From Owenia fusiformis (Eukaryota; Annelida; Polychaeta; Sabellida; Oweniidae), in NCBI GenBank assembly GCA_903813345.2, contig CAIIXF020000001.1:20975915-21039914 (forward strand): a stretch of DNA of 64,000 bases, given 5' to 3'. Both the position numbers and the translations under genes were made by a program. The notes under the pieces were generated by a model. It made no database searches. It was not told the DNA's origin and was given only the letters and a program-made list of their open reading frames with translations. Positions within the stretch are counted from its first letter, which is position 1, and each line of letters begins with the position of its first letter. Positions 11,901 through 23,223 of the stretch are shown in pieces.

Positions 11901-14549
11901 TCTAGTAAAGTGTAGTGTATAACCAAGCTTAAATATACAATGTACATGTATTCAATTTTCAATGCATTCTCCAAAAGGAGACGCTGCACATAACTCACCT
12001 TGCACCATCCGCCTGTGTTATAGGGTTGCTGTAATAGTTGCCACTCTGTTGACTTGACCCTCTCCTGTAGTTGGGCTGTGCATTCTCTGTGATGTCACGC
12101 TCGACCTTTCGCTCTGGGTCAAACCCATAGGGTGGTAGCACAATCTTTGAATCACTTTAAAGGGAGACAATGTGTTAAGATTCAATATTTCATTATGAAT
12201 ATTTTTTCAAAATGTATAAACAAAGTAGGCTTATATTCCAGTTCAGAATACTTATAAATTAGGCTTTTTCAAAACTAATCTGCAACTTAAAGGATTTTCA
12301 ACCTCTATATTAACACTCAATGAATATTATATCATTGGGCAAAATGTAATTTTTTATACAATCAACAAATCATCACGTGAATGTCTAATAATACTGACAA
12401 CATATTTTTCTTAATATTAGATTGATATTTACCCTCTCTTGGGGTCAACATGTGAAGTTTCCTCTGTGGATCTCTTCATTGCTGCACTCATAAATGCCAA
12501 GATTTTCTCATAGTTGACCATATTTGGGTTCATATCAGAGATAAATTGTGCACACATCAATCTAAGGCTTTCTGGCTGCACATATGCCTGGAATGCATGG
12601 AAGAGTTAAATTTTTAGGATTTAAAAAATTCAAAATAAATATTTGCTTATAGTAGACTATGTTGTTATCTATTCCACCTTACTGCATTCAAGGATCGTAT
12701 TAATCTATTCCTTTTTATCCCACCTGTAGTATAATTCCCTCTTTGTTAAACTACAAACAAGTAAAGATCAACTCTTTGATACAAAGTGAAATGTAATAAA
12801 GTTACAACATTTTGCCATCTATGAAATGAGTTTATATTCATCTGATGCAACTTCTGAAAGGAGTGGAGATTATAACATAGCAGCCGGATTACATGCAGAG
12901 TCACTAATAATATCAAATCTTATATCTATCATAAAAATGTGCAATGCACATTAATATGACACAAAAGCAAATGAGGCATTGATATTACAAAATTTTGATA
13001 AAACATACCTGACTTTTAATCAATGTGAAGCACAAATCCTTGTAAGTAATATATCCACTCAAATCTTTATCAAATCCTGAGAAGTCAATATACATGTCCT
13101 TTAACTTTCTTGGATCAAATGACTCTAAATCTTTTTTAATCCTTTGCAAGAGTTCCAATTCATCTTGTTTACTCAGAGCTATTGACTTAGAAGGTAGTTG
13201 ATCTGCGCCCAGTAGATTCCTATCATATAGTTCATCTTTGGTGTGATCATTTTCATTTATATTATTGCTGGTTTGCCTTGGCTGGGTGTTGTGTGTATCT
13301 GGGCTAGGGATGGGGGGCAAAGGGGAGTAGGGGTTTATATTTTTTGGCATGGGAGACTCCCCTCCTGCTTGGCTTTCCTGAAAGTATAAAGGAATACATA
13401 TGAGTAAGCCTAGAGACCTGAATGATATTTCAATGTTGTTCCAAAGTTATTACATGTACACTATACTTACATTTTAGATTGCCCCTCCCCCCTTCTTCCA
13501 AAGAATCAATTTAATATACAAATTTAAAGTCACTTCCTTTTTAAAATGGACTATGTCTTTGGATGAACATTGATATATTGATCTTGTACTGAATGATTTT
13601 TAATATAGGCCTACAGGAAAATGGCACCATTCGGAAACTGGAACAAATTGGATAAATTACAAACATGGAACCCTGTAACATAGATATGACCACTCATACA
13701 AATTGTTTACATGACAGGACAAACTGACTGATTCTAAAAAACCATTTTACAAAATAATAAGAATTCAATGACTTTAAGATAAGGGGTAATCTCAAAACAT
13801 ACCTGTATGCTATATGACCTCTTCTGGGGATCATCAAAAGGATTAGGGTCATACCTTTTCTTTTGAGAGGTCCCCTGGGGAGACCCTGGGGACCCACTTA
13901 AGGGACTTAGTTCAGCAGCATCTTTTAATTGTTGTCTCCTGGAATAGAATGATTCCTTAATGTTGATGCTAAAATACCCAAAATTAAAAATTGATCGTCT
14001 ATCAATCATGTAAGAACTGATTGCTACTTCAGGGTAATTATCTATTTTAATATTGAGTCTTATTGTATTTAACACTGAAAACACACTGGTTACCTTTGCT
14101 TCTCTGGGAAAGTCTCTGGCACTAAGACCTTTTTACCACCAATAATTTTGACTCGAACATTGGTTGGGGTGTCTGTAGTTCCAAAAGGTGCATTCTTAGC
14201 TACAAAATGATCTTCTATTAGATGGTCATTGATGTCTCTAATCTCCTGAAAATTCAGATACACAATAAAAATGGTGATAATTTAGCAGTGGATGAGCATA
14301 ATATATGAACTTGTAGCATAACATCTGTGAAATGATTAGAAATTGTTTCTCATTGAGGCTCTGGGTGGCAGCTGGACACAATCTGTAGATTCATAATTTA
14401 GTGGCAGGACACAAATTGTAGTTTCATATTTGATGTACAATATTAGATCAAAATGTAATAAAATAAGAACAATCCTTATAGACTATTAGTATATAATGCT
14501 TGAAATCTTCATTGCAATATATACCCACCCTTGGTCCTGATTTTGGCAT
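5971..14549 (-). CDS. C1orf87: C1orf87-like EF-hand protein, 12 coding exons, complete
   Basis: Coding exons in transcript order: 14549-14529, 14245-14094, 13938-13803, 13377-13009, 12587-12433, 12154-11999, 11724-11559, 11102-11005, 9456-9255, 8744-8589, 6807-6669, 6143-5971. They sum to 1923 nt (640 aa) with phases matching at every junction; the human protein is about 546 aa. The N-terminal part has VRVKIIGGKKVLVPE, matching the human PEIMVKIIGSKHF region. A near-canonical EF-hand loop (DKDLSGYITYKD) lies near residues 205-217, where position 12 is Asp rather than Glu. The C-terminus (GWFDRFQNLADVLY, then GLLPYDQ) matches the human WIDRFRKLENALYL block and holds a degenerate EF loop. Function is poorly known; calcium binding is inferred. 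The long linker in exon 4 is proline-rich and probably disordered. Intron 11 holds a large tandem array. Confidence 0.88.
6871..8323. mobile_element. Inverted-repeat element carrying a ~140-bp satellite array
   Basis: ATGTCACCACC at 6871-6881 and its reverse complement at 8313-8323 bound the unit. Inside are about nine tandem copies of a unit roughly 130-150 bp long (about 6890-8160), each with GTAGATGATTTTGAAAA, GTCAATTTGAAGCAAG and several TGACCTT/AAGGTCA words. A short GACGCCG/CAACCACC microsatellite-like stretch follows at 8210-8275. The right end is also a hairpin: ATGTCACCAC at 8299-8308 pairs with 8314-8323. This resembles the bivalve elements with internal core repeats that have been linked to Helitron relatives, but no transposase is present and class is inference. 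It lies in intron 11 of the C1orf87-like gene. Confidence 0.6.
8825..9008. mobile_element. Short GTGGAACACC-family MITE
   Basis: It starts CAGTTAAACCT and ends AGGTTTTACTG followed by TA, giving imperfect terminal inverted repeats. The interior speaks of GTGAACAC motifs rather than GTGGAACAC. It lies in intron 9 of the C1orf87-like gene, between the exons at 9456-9255 and 8744-8589. Confidence 0.5.
10050..10067 (-). other. Possible 18-nt micro-exon of the C1orf87-like gene
   Basis: Bounded by AG upstream and GTAAGTG downstream on the minus strand, between the exons at 11102-11005 and 9456-9255. Including it would keep the frame and add EQQKQY before the conserved WEQF. The upstream polypyrimidine tract is poor, and the end of the preceding exon is itself similar (CAATATGA then GTAAGTT), so it may be a decoy. 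Confidence 0.3.
11252..11426. mobile_element. Short TA-flanked MITE, GTGGAACACC family
   Basis: The terminal inverted repeats CAGTCAAACCTGT and ACAGGTTTAACTG are flanked by TA on both sides. The 175-bp interior has repeated GTGGAACACC motifs. This is the cleanest copy of a family with further copies at 8825-9008, 40170-40341 and 58893-59032. No coding capacity. The TA target suggests mobilisation by a Tc1/mariner-type transposase (inference). Confidence 0.65.
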
Positions 14550-15343
14550 AGTGTGTTAGTAGAAGTGATGTAAAATCATTGCAACCCCCAGTACATTCAC
14601 CGTATTGTATTTTGCATTCAGTTGTTAATTAGGCCTGTCTGCTTTTCTCTCATCTTCTGTTTATGGTTGCTGAAATCCTTAAATTTAAAGCAATTTTTTC
14701 ATTGATTCAGTTTAGAAAAACTTCCTGCTAAAGACAAAATTGTATGCACTGTCCAATTAGTAACTTGGCAAATAAGCAGAAATACTGTTATATGAAAGTC
14801 AAAACAATAGGCTACTGCAGATAGGGCTGAAACCAATTCTCATACCGAGTATTCGGCCAGCTAATACTGTTCTTCTTTGAATATTTGCTCTAAAACTGGA
14901 TGTAAATAATTATGATTTATTAGCAATGCCAAGTTTAAACAGATTTGAACAATCAAAGATCAGCAGATCTTAGGCAATATATCGCATATACTGTACTTAT
15001 GGGCTCTAGTGGAATGGATACTGGAAGACTCTAGCAGTATGTGATTACATAATCTACAGTATATATGAGTTGGCTTATGAGTTTAATGTTCTAAATACAA
15101 CGGTTTTATAGAAGCGGGAAAGAGTGTGAATCAAAATAATTCTAGTTACATGCGCAATGGTCAATGTATTTTTGAATAACCCAAACTGAACTGTCTATCA
15201 CTGGAGAATTTCACACACCTGATACCAAAAATACTAATAGAGAATTTGGAAAGCATGCAAGGAATAATAACGGAAGACTGTATTATTTGCCCCCCCCCCC
15301 CCCCTTATTTGACTGCTATAAAGTTGTTGTCGGTGTCATTGCA

Positions 15344-15604
15344 CAGGCCCGTAACCTAAAGCGACTCCACCCCCCAGCCAAAAATTCTTTCAAAATTATG
15401 CGGTTTTTCAACATTTTGAGCACTTTTTGCATGATTTTTTGCCAAAACTTTCAAAAAGCTCTCCATCTCTCCCGGCCTTGGCAAAAGCTCCCCCTTGGTA
15501 AAACTGCCCCCTCCCAGGTCGATAAATCTAGTTGACGAGAAGTCAGTCTGAATATATTCAGCCTAAATAGGATATAGTCTAGGTACATTCTGGCTACGGG
15601 CCTG
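15344..15604. mobile_element. Possible small hAT-like MITE
   Basis: The ends CAGGCCCGTAACC (15344-15356) and GGCTACGGGCCTG (15592-15604) form a 13-bp inverted repeat with one mismatch. Such CAGG..CGTAGCC ends are common in hAT-type non-autonomous elements. I see no clear 8-bp target duplication, which weakens the call. Confidence 0.4.
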
Positions 15605-16759
15605 TTGAATCTGCATCAGTGCATGACCTTTTTCGAAAAAAAATAAAATTTGGAAATTCAAACGTAGGATTGGCGATTCAGCTTCTGTTTTGGGCTAAAC
15701 AAGATTACTTTCATTGCAGCATATTAAAACACATCCCGAGGTCATATGCTAAAACGAAAATATACACTTACATACTTTGAATTATCTAATTACGAGAAAA
15801 AGCGAAATTCCCACTGTTTTTATGTTGCCTGACGATTCAATATCCGGGTAGTTCCTTTTCTGCCATCTATTGGGGAAAATACAAATTTGTAGGGACCTGT
15901 CATTTTCTTCAAATTTTCTAAAAACTTATGTGACGGGTCTGAAAATTCAAAAAGGGTGAAAATATGTTTTATTCTCAATATATCACGCCCGGTAATCGAA
16001 GAAAATGAACGGAGACAGCATAAGTTCCCACACGTTAAACCGAAGTTAATTAAAATAACGGAGGGGACACGAGGGGAGTGAACGGAGGGGGAGGTAGGTT
16101 AATATAAATATGTCTTAAAGGTGGAAAAAATTTACGCGAAATTCGTGTATTTGAAAAATGAACTCAGTAACAACTGGGTGTTACAACTCTGAAAAGTGAA
16201 CAACAGGGACCTTTGGAGTTGTTTGGATAAAGTCAACTTACATAGCTTATCCGCTGTGTGAAGGGAATGATTTTCAATGCCAGTAAATTTTCAAGTACGA
16301 ATCAAAATTTAATTAGAAAGACGACTATTTACAATAGAGCCCCGGCCCAATAAAAAAAATTCATGCTCGTGGGAACTTACGTTTTAAACAGTATACGTCG
16401 CGAGGGTGATACACCTGTGTGTAAAACCGGCGTGTGCTTTGGGAGCTTAATGAGAATGAGACTGTTAAACATTTTTTACTCACTAATATCCAGCTTTTTC
16501 TGAAGTAAGGGTTCCGATTAACATTGTATTTGTAACAAGCATCTTTAATGTTCAAGATGACAATTTAATTCTCAAGTCAATACTAGGTATCGTGTGTTGT
16601 GATTATAAGAAGCTATTAGAAATATCACAGTGCGCTTATATAATGCACAAGCTGATCAAATCATTACTCTTAATAATTTTGTGATCCTTTCCACTCATTA
16701 ATCATTTTATTTAAAATATGGATGTAACTCTCTTTACAGAGGCAAATAAAGTATACATA

Positions 16760-16765
16760 CATAAT
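16760..16765. repeat. Target-site duplication, left copy (CATAAT)
   Basis: The 6 bp immediately left of the Polinton-derived element are identical to 22343-22348 immediately right of it. Six-base duplications are the norm for Polinton/Maverick insertion. Confidence 0.8.
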
Positions 16766-18405
16766 AGTAGTATACGGCGGGCCTTTCGACCTACAACCTG
16801 CACCTGCACCATACACCATGGTGCACCGGAAGTGCACCGGAAGTGACGTCATAGATCACATTGTAAGATGGTGCACCGGAAGTGACTGCACCGGAAGTGG
16901 AAGTGACGACATAGGTCACATGGTTACTGATATAACTGGTCAAGGTTACTGATAAGAGAGAGATAATAAACTGATATCACACTGAAAAAGATGGTCAAAG
17001 GTTACTGATAATTGATAAGAGAGAGGTAATAAACTGATAAGACAGTGAAAAAGATGGCCAAAGGTTACTGATAATTGATAAGAGAGAGATAATAAACTGA
17101 TAAGACAGTGAAAAGATAACTACCATGGTTTCTGATATAACTGGACAAAGGTTATATTGATAAAAGAACATAGGTTTGAGTTGAATGCACAGAAATGATG
17201 TCATACGTCACATGGTTACTGATATAACTGGTCAAAGGTTACTGTTAACTGATAAGAGGGAGCTCAATTGATAAGATAATCAAACAAACACTGTTAAGGT
17301 AACCTGGTGACTATGTGATAAGCTATCTATCCACTTCATGGATGTTTCATGGTTATAGACCAAAGGTGGATAACAAACTGATTAAACAGTAAAAAAGATA
17401 ACTGCAGAACCATTTCAGCCAAACAGATTTTAACTTGCAGAATTATGTTAACCAATCAGAGTACAGTATATTTGAATCAATCAGGTTTCGAGATGCAGAA
17501 TCATTTTAACCAATCAGGAAACAGTATGTATGGACTGTTTGAACCAATCGGGGGACAGTATATTTTCATCCAATCAGAAAACAGCAAAATCAACCAATGA
17601 GAGAAATGTTCCAACAATCAGATTATGACTTGCAGAATTATTTTAACCAAACATAGTACATTATGGTAGAAATTTGACAAATTAGAGATATGTTCCACCA
17701 CTAAACCAGTTCAGACCCGTATCAAAGTATCAAAATTATAAATGCCAGTTCAGACCCGTATTGAAGTTTTATAACCAAAAAGTCTCCTGAGTTATTTAAG
17801 AATATTTTTTAAATTGTCATTGTTGATCAATTTCTGCTTATTTTTTCACCAAACAGTCACTTGTTTCTTATTTCCGAGTCATTTTAGAATATTTTTCCAA
17901 TCTTCACGCTTGAGTAATTTTTGCTTATTTCTTGAGTTTGAGGTATTTAATCACCAAATGGACACTGTATTCTTACTCCCGATACATTTAAGAGCATTTT
18001 TACAATTTTTACGCTTGAGTGATTTTTGGTGATTCCTGGAGTTTGAGGCATTCTTTTACCAAATGATCACTTGATTCTTACTCCTGGGTCATTTTAAAGT
18101 ATTTTTTAAGTGTCACGTTTGGGCGATTTCAGTAACTGTTGATCGATTTCTGCTAATTTTTGGAGTTTAAGGCATTTTCACAAAATAGACACCCACCCAC
18201 TATACAAAATAACACCCTTTAATAGGCATCTGTTAATTTAACATGCCACTGATAAAAATATAAACCCCTACAAAATAAATAAAAAATGCTAACGTTAACA
18301 GTTTTACAGCAGAACATTTTCGACCAATCAAAGTGTATATGCAAATGAGCTGCAGAAGCATTTCAATCAATCAGATCAGATTTTTGCACTCTTTGACCCC
18401 ACCGC

Positions 18406-18456
<51 letters not shown>

Positions 18457-18465
18457 CGCCGCCAC
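16766..18465 (+). repeat. Left terminal inverted repeat of the Polinton-derived element
   Basis: Outer part: GGTGCACCGGAAGTG motifs. Middle: degenerate tandem copies of ACTGATAAGAGAGAGATAAT, then units with AACCAATCAG plus ACAGTAT. Inner end: a GCC/ACC trinucleotide tract at 18400-18465. Short ORFs in this arm recur in mirror image in the right arm and are a consequence of the repeat, not genes. Confidence 0.85.
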
Positions 18466-18575
18466 TATCAACAACAACCCAACAATAACAGTAAAATGCA
18501 TTTTAGTGCTTTAGTTGTTTATTTAATATACATATTGTCATTTATACAAATTATTTCATAGTCCATTGTTAATGA

Positions 18576-19010
18576 TCACTGTCTGCGTTGGCGTTTTCCA
18601 GGTGGGCCAGAATAAACCATAACATCCCTCTTTTTCTTAGGTTTCTTAAAAAGTCTATTCATCACATTTCCATTATAGGTGTGGTCAAAGGAATCATTGT
18701 CACTCATTTGTCTGTAAACTCTCTTTGATGGCCGATCCCGTTCAGCCATTTCTTTCTGCTGCTTGTCAATTTCTGCCTTTGCTCTCTGATAAACAGCTTC
18801 AGTGGGACTGACGTGTTGAACAATTGGTTCGCGGACTGATGACACTGGTATCCCCTTGAGTTTTCCTCGCTTACCATAACCAGCATGTTCGATGACTCTG
18901 CTTTCTACCTGGGCTCGTATAAACTTCTTCCACACTTCTGGGTCATCCACATAAGGCACTATCTTAGGCATTGTTGCTTCCTCCGTTTCTCTCAAACTTC
19001 TGATGCCCAT
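18576..19010 (-). CDS. Small basic protein of the Polinton-derived element
   Basis: A 144-aa product encoded 60 bp downstream of the ATPase gene on the same strand. It is highly charged, with a Lys/Arg-rich C-terminus (KKPKKKRD, then GKRQRR) and a KRGKLKG segment, which suggests nucleic-acid binding or nuclear targeting. I do not recognise the family. A virion-core or DNA-packaging accessory role is possible given its neighbour, but that is inference. Confidence 0.6.
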   Translation of the reverse strand: MGIRSLRETEEATMPKIVPYVDDPEVWKKFIRAQVESRVIEHAGYGKRGKLKGIPVSSVREPIVQHVSPTEAVYQRAKAEIDKQQKEMAERDRPSKRVYRQMSDNDSFDHTYNGNVMNRLFKKPKKKRDVMVYSGPPGKRQRRQ

Positions 19011-19070
19011 GACTAAGGTTTCTCTTTATATTCTCATCGTAGTGACGAAAAGGGTCTACCAAACGTTCAT

Positions 19071-20501
19071 TCACAAAATCTCACTACGTTCTTCTTCCAT
19101 CTCACCAGATGTATCTTCTGAATCATATCCGTCAATAGACTCCTCATCGTTAAACATTTCATCAGCTATATAAGAATATTTGGCCAAAGTTTTTCTGATA
19201 GCTCTCGACAGAGACATGTCTTGATCAACTAAGAATTCAATTTCTTCTACTATTTCTCGATGTACATCGGCATCTTTGACTTCAATAAATAACCTCAGAA
19301 TTTCACCATAGTCATTTAAAAACTCAGATTTTGCTTTGGGATAAAGTTTTGCTTTGAGCTTTTGAGTAATTTCCTTCTCTGGTAATTCCCTGGTAGTGTA
19401 TTTTTCATACAAAGTGTCAGCTTCTTTTTTCAATACATCCAACACGTTCTGCTTCAGAGTAGAAAATGTATAATTTTCCTTCAAATTTTCAGCATGGGGT
19501 TCATTTTTACCAGAGTCTTCATATTGGCAATATTTTTGATGTATGTCTGCATGTTTTGTGGTAATCAACACTGTTCCACAGTCTTTACAATGGGGGAGAT
19601 GTAAAACGGAGGGGTTTCTTAGAGTAACATCATCCATTGGACCTGGATACGTAGCATCCATCTGAGTTGGTTGAACAATGGTATTTGGTCGGAATTCCGA
19701 CATATCTTGCCTCTGTTGAGCAGGGGAGCTCCCTGCCGTGTTATAAAAATGTTGAAATGATGTATATGGAACACTTTCTGCAACTTGCTGCAATGCATTA
19801 GGCTTAAGCCTCGAACCATCTTCAGTTTCTTGCTTCAGATCCACCACTAAGTAACCAAATGGATTTTCCGTAGCTTGTCTGTAAATGTCAAGTAAAGTAT
19901 GTGTCTTTCGAGGATACATTTGAGATGCCAAAACACTTATCTGTCTTTGATCCCTCGGGTTCTTGAATAGAACCAAGTAATGGCTGTTTAAGCTCATTGT
20001 TCTGCTTTCTCCATTGGGTGGGAAAATATTTTGTTGTAACGTGATAATGGATATATTTTTGTGATGAGAACCCGCTGTGTATAGCAATGTAACTGCCTTG
20101 TTAAGGTCCGCCATGAGATCATCTATCACAACCAAATTGGTCACATTTCCATCGAAGTAATCGGGCTTCATCAAGTCATCGCAAAGTCCCATAACAAACT
20201 CGATATGAGGCTGTTTTCTCTTTATTTCTGCATACAAAGGCTGCCATTGTTTGAAGAACCATACTATTCTTTGTGGTGGTGGATTGATTAATTGTTCGGC
20301 TCTATCAATAAGGTCGACAACATAGGTTGTCTTTCCACATCCAGTAGGACCTGCAACAATTTTAGTAAATGGATGCCTGAACTGTATAGGTGAGTCGAGA
20401 TCGAAGTTAGTCTCATCTTTTTTGTGAATGTTTCTCATATGTCTCAGAAGAATATCCTTCCTGGCAAATGTGCCAGAACACACAGAGCAAATATAATCCA
20501 T
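19071..20501 (-). CDS. C2H2 zinc finger plus packaging-type (A32-like) ATPase of the Polinton-derived element
   Basis: A 476-aa product. Residues about 4-26 form a C2H2 finger (CSVCSGTFARKDILLRHMRN..H). A P-loop follows (GPTGCGKT) and then a Walker B-like LVVIDDLM. This order and spacing fit the FtsK/HerA-superfamily DNA-packaging ATPases of Polintons, adintoviruses and large DNA viruses. A second Cys/His cluster (CKDCG, then H..H..C) appears near residue 300, and an acidic tail closes the protein. In complete relatives the enzyme pumps DNA into capsids; here no capsid gene accompanies it. The reading frame is open throughout. Confidence 0.72.
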   Translation of the reverse strand: MDYICSVCSGTFARKDILLRHMRNIHKKDETNFDLDSPIQFRHPFTKIVAGPTGCGKTTYVVDLIDRAEQLINPPPQRIVWFFKQWQPLYAEIKRKQPHIEFVMGLCDDLMKPDYFDGNVTNLVVIDDLMADLNKAVTLLYTAGSHHKNISIITLQQNIFPPNGESRTMSLNSHYLVLFKNPRDQRQISVLASQMYPRKTHTLLDIYRQATENPFGYLVVDLKQETEDGSRLKPNALQQVAESVPYTSFQHFYNTAGSSPAQQRQDMSEFRPNTIVQPTQMDATYPGPMDDVTLRNPSVLHLPHCKDCGTVLITTKHADIHQKYCQYEDSGKNEPHAENLKENYTFSTLKQNVLDVLKKEADTLYEKYTTRELPEKEITQKLKAKLYPKAKSEFLNDYGEILRLFIEVKDADVHREIVEEIEFLVDQDMSLSRAIRKTLAKYSYIADEMFNDEESIDGYDSEDTSGEMEEERSEIL

Positions 20502-20608
20502 GTTGCCACGTAGATGAGGTTGCGCTGAATGAATGAATCAAGCCTGCTTTTCACTTATATAGTTTTAATACATCCCTCTGTTGAATAAAATATGATAAAG
20601 GCACAAAA

Positions 20609-20620
20609 GGTGGCGGCGGG

Positions 20621-20675
<55 letters not shown>

Positions 20676-22342
20676 GCGGCGGTGGTGGCGGTGGCGGCGG
20701 CGGCGGGGTCAAAGAGTGCAAAAATCTGATCTGATTGATTGAAATGCTTCTGCAGCTCATTTGCATATACACTTTGATTGGTCGAAAATGTTCTGCTGTA
20801 AAACTGTTAACGTTAGCATTTTTTATTTATTTTGTAGGGGTTTATATTTTTATCAGTGGCATGTTAAATTAACAGATGCCTATTAAAGGGTGTTATTTTG
20901 TATAGTGGGTGGGTGTCTATTTTGTGAAAATGCCTTAAACTCCAAAAATTAGCAGAAATCGATCAACAGTTACTGAAATCGCCCAAACGTGACACTTAAA
21001 AAATACTTTAAAATGACCCAGGAGTAAGAATCAAGTGATCATTTGGTAAAAGAATGCCTCAAACTCCAGGAATCACCAAAAATCACTCAAGCGTAAAAAT
21101 TGTAAAAATGCTCTTAAATGTATCGGGAGTAAGAATACAGTGTCCATTTGGTGATTAAATACCTCAAACTCAAGAAATAAGCAAAAATTACTCAAGCGTG
21201 AAGATTGGAAAAATATTCTAAAATGACTCGGAAATAAGAAACAAGTGACTGTTTGGTGAAAAAATAAGCAGAAATTGATCAACAATGACAATTTAAAAAA
21301 TATTCTTAAATAACTCAGGAGACTTTTTGGTTATAAAACTTCAATACGGGTCTGAACTGGCATTTATAATTTTGATACTTTGATACGGGTCTGAACTGGT
21401 TTAGTGGTGGAACATATCTCTAATTTGTCAAATTTCTACCATAATGTACTATGTTTGGTTAAAATAATTCTGCAAGTCATAATCTGATTGTTGGAACATT
21501 TCTCTCATTGGTTGATTTTGCTGTTTTCTGATTGGATGAAAATATACTGTCCCCCGATTGGTTCAAACAGTCCATACATACTGTTTCCTGATTGGTTAAA
21601 ATGATTCTGCATCTCGAAACCTGATTGATTCAAATATACTGTACTCTGATTGGTTAACATAATTCTGCAAGTTAAAATCTGTTTGGCTGAAATGGTTCTG
21701 CAGTTATCTTTTTTACTGTTTAATCAGTTTGTTATCCACCTTTGGTCTATAACCATGAAACATCCATGAAGTGGATAGATAGCTTATCACATAGTCACCA
21801 GGTTACCTTAACAGTGTTTGTTTGATTATCTTATCAATTGAGCTCTCTCTTATCAGTTAACAGTAACCTTTGACCAGTTATATCAGTAACCATGTGACGT
21901 ATGACATCATTTCTGTGCATTCAACTCAAACCTATGTTCTTTTATCAATATAACCTTTGTCCAGTTATATCAGAAACCATGGTAGTTATCTTTTCACTGT
22001 CTTATCAGTTTATTATCTCTCTCTTATCAATTATCAGTAACCTTTGGCCATCTTTTTCACTGTCTTATCAGTTTATTACCTCTCTCTTATCAATTATCAG
22101 TAACCTTTGACCATCTTTTTCAGTGTGATATCAGTTTATTATCTCTCTCTTATCAGTAACCTTGACCAGTTATATCAGTAACCATGTGACCTATGTCGTC
22201 ACTTCCACTTCCGGTGCAGTCACTTCCGGTGCACCATCTTACCATGTGATCTATGACGTCACTTCCGGTGCACCACTTCCGGTGCACCATGGTGTATGGT
22301 GCAGGTGCAGGTTGTAGGTCGAAAGGCCCGCCGTATACTACT
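20609..22342 (-). repeat. Right terminal inverted repeat of the Polinton-derived element
   Basis: Mirror image of 16766-18465, beginning internally with a longer GGC/GGT trinucleotide tract (20609-20707) and ending at the CATAAT duplication. The trinucleotide tract differs in length from the left arm, as expected for a microsatellite; the unique parts are nearly identical. Confidence 0.85.
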
Positions 22343-22348
22343 CATAAT
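22343..22348. repeat. Target-site duplication, right copy (CATAAT)
   Basis: Identical to 16760-16765 on the other side of the element. Confidence 0.8.
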
Positions 22349-23223
22349 GTCTCATAGACACATTACTCCCCCTCTTCGTTCAATTTAATTGTTTTCGATT
22401 ATTTTTTATATAACGTATGGTAACGTATTTTACAAAACCAACGATGACAATAGTTTTGTGATGATAACGTCTCTTGAAAAAAATTAATCTTCCAGGTTTG
22501 TTGAATTTTCTAGCGAAAATACTATTTGTCTCAGGGTTTGAATGTACCAATAGAAATGGGAACGTGTTGTTAACAACATCAGAACGTAATTCTGTTGGAT
22601 ACAAAGTAGTGTTTTCATGAACAACATAAAAATTTGATTAGAAAATAAAAAACGATAAAAAAGTTAAATGAGTTATAATTGGTCCCTAGTACTGTATCTC
22701 TTTGACATTCATTTCATCTAAATAAAGCCCTTTTTGCTCTTGAATAAAAAATATAAAGCATATTAATCGAAAGACGCCAATCGACTCTCAACTCAAGCGA
22801 AATAAATTGGATGCACATGTGCATAACTAAAGCATCTGTCCCATTTCATAAAATTATTCAATATAACAATCAAAACCAAGCATCTCTTGAAAGGGAGAGA
22901 TGGACGTTTATTTCATGGTAATTCTTCGATTTTTAATTTTAGTGTATCTGGCAAAGGGGAAGTCCGATCCTTTTTTTAATTCTAATTAATCTGGACTTTT
23001 TGCATGTTAAATAACAGTTATATTAATCTCCGATCGGATATCTTATTTCTTTATTCACAAAATAAAATATACAATTATACATTGGCATGCTAAAAATAGC
23101 TACCAAGGTATTTATATCAATTATGAATGAACTTTATCATACCACGTTAAACTTTACGTCTTAACTTTTTATGATGTTCTTTTTATGATTTTAGGTTTTT
23201 AACTCCATCACTTCAAATCCAAT
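22349..23223. other. Intergenic, nothing recognised
   Basis: AT-rich sequence without a supportable gene or repeat. A 74-aa minus-strand ORF (22380-22604) shows no domain or splice context. Confidence 0.4.

Larger units (their letters stand above)
14550..16765. other. Intergenic region upstream of the C1orf87-like gene
   Basis: No supportable gene. The first few hundred bases should contain the promoter of the minus-strand C1orf87-like gene. A C-tract lies at 15291-15304 and a possible small element at 15344-15604. The ORFs here are short and arise from low-complexity sequence. Confidence 0.5.
16766..22342. mobile_element. Polinton/Maverick-derived element, 5.6 kb, with 1.7-kb TIRs
   Basis: The element begins AGTAGTATACGGCGG and ends with its reverse complement, flanked by the 6-bp duplication CATAAT. 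Terminal inverted repeats run 16766-18465 and about 20609-22342 and are nearly identical, with only scattered small differences, so insertion looks recent unless the arms were homogenised by conversion. Between them are two minus-strand genes, a zinc-finger plus packaging-type ATPase and a small basic protein. No DNA polymerase B, integrase, protease or capsid gene is visible, so this is a reduced derivative rather than a full Polinton. It sits between host genes and interrupts none that I can see. Family assignment rests on the ATPase type, the 6-bp duplication and the long TIRs. Confidence 0.75.

Noticed and set aside
15287-15535. 82-aa plus-strand ORF starting MPPPPP
   Set aside because: It begins in a C-tract and runs through a probable MITE; no domain or splice support.
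16995-18032. ORFs of 69 and 72 aa in the left TIR, repeated in the right TIR
   Set aside because: Their duplication follows from the inverted arms; they are made of tandem-repeat sequence and show no domain.
20551-20772. 73-aa minus-strand ORF with a long proline run
   Set aside because: It is a translation of the GGC/GGT microsatellite at the inner end of the right TIR; the same tract in the left arm has different length.
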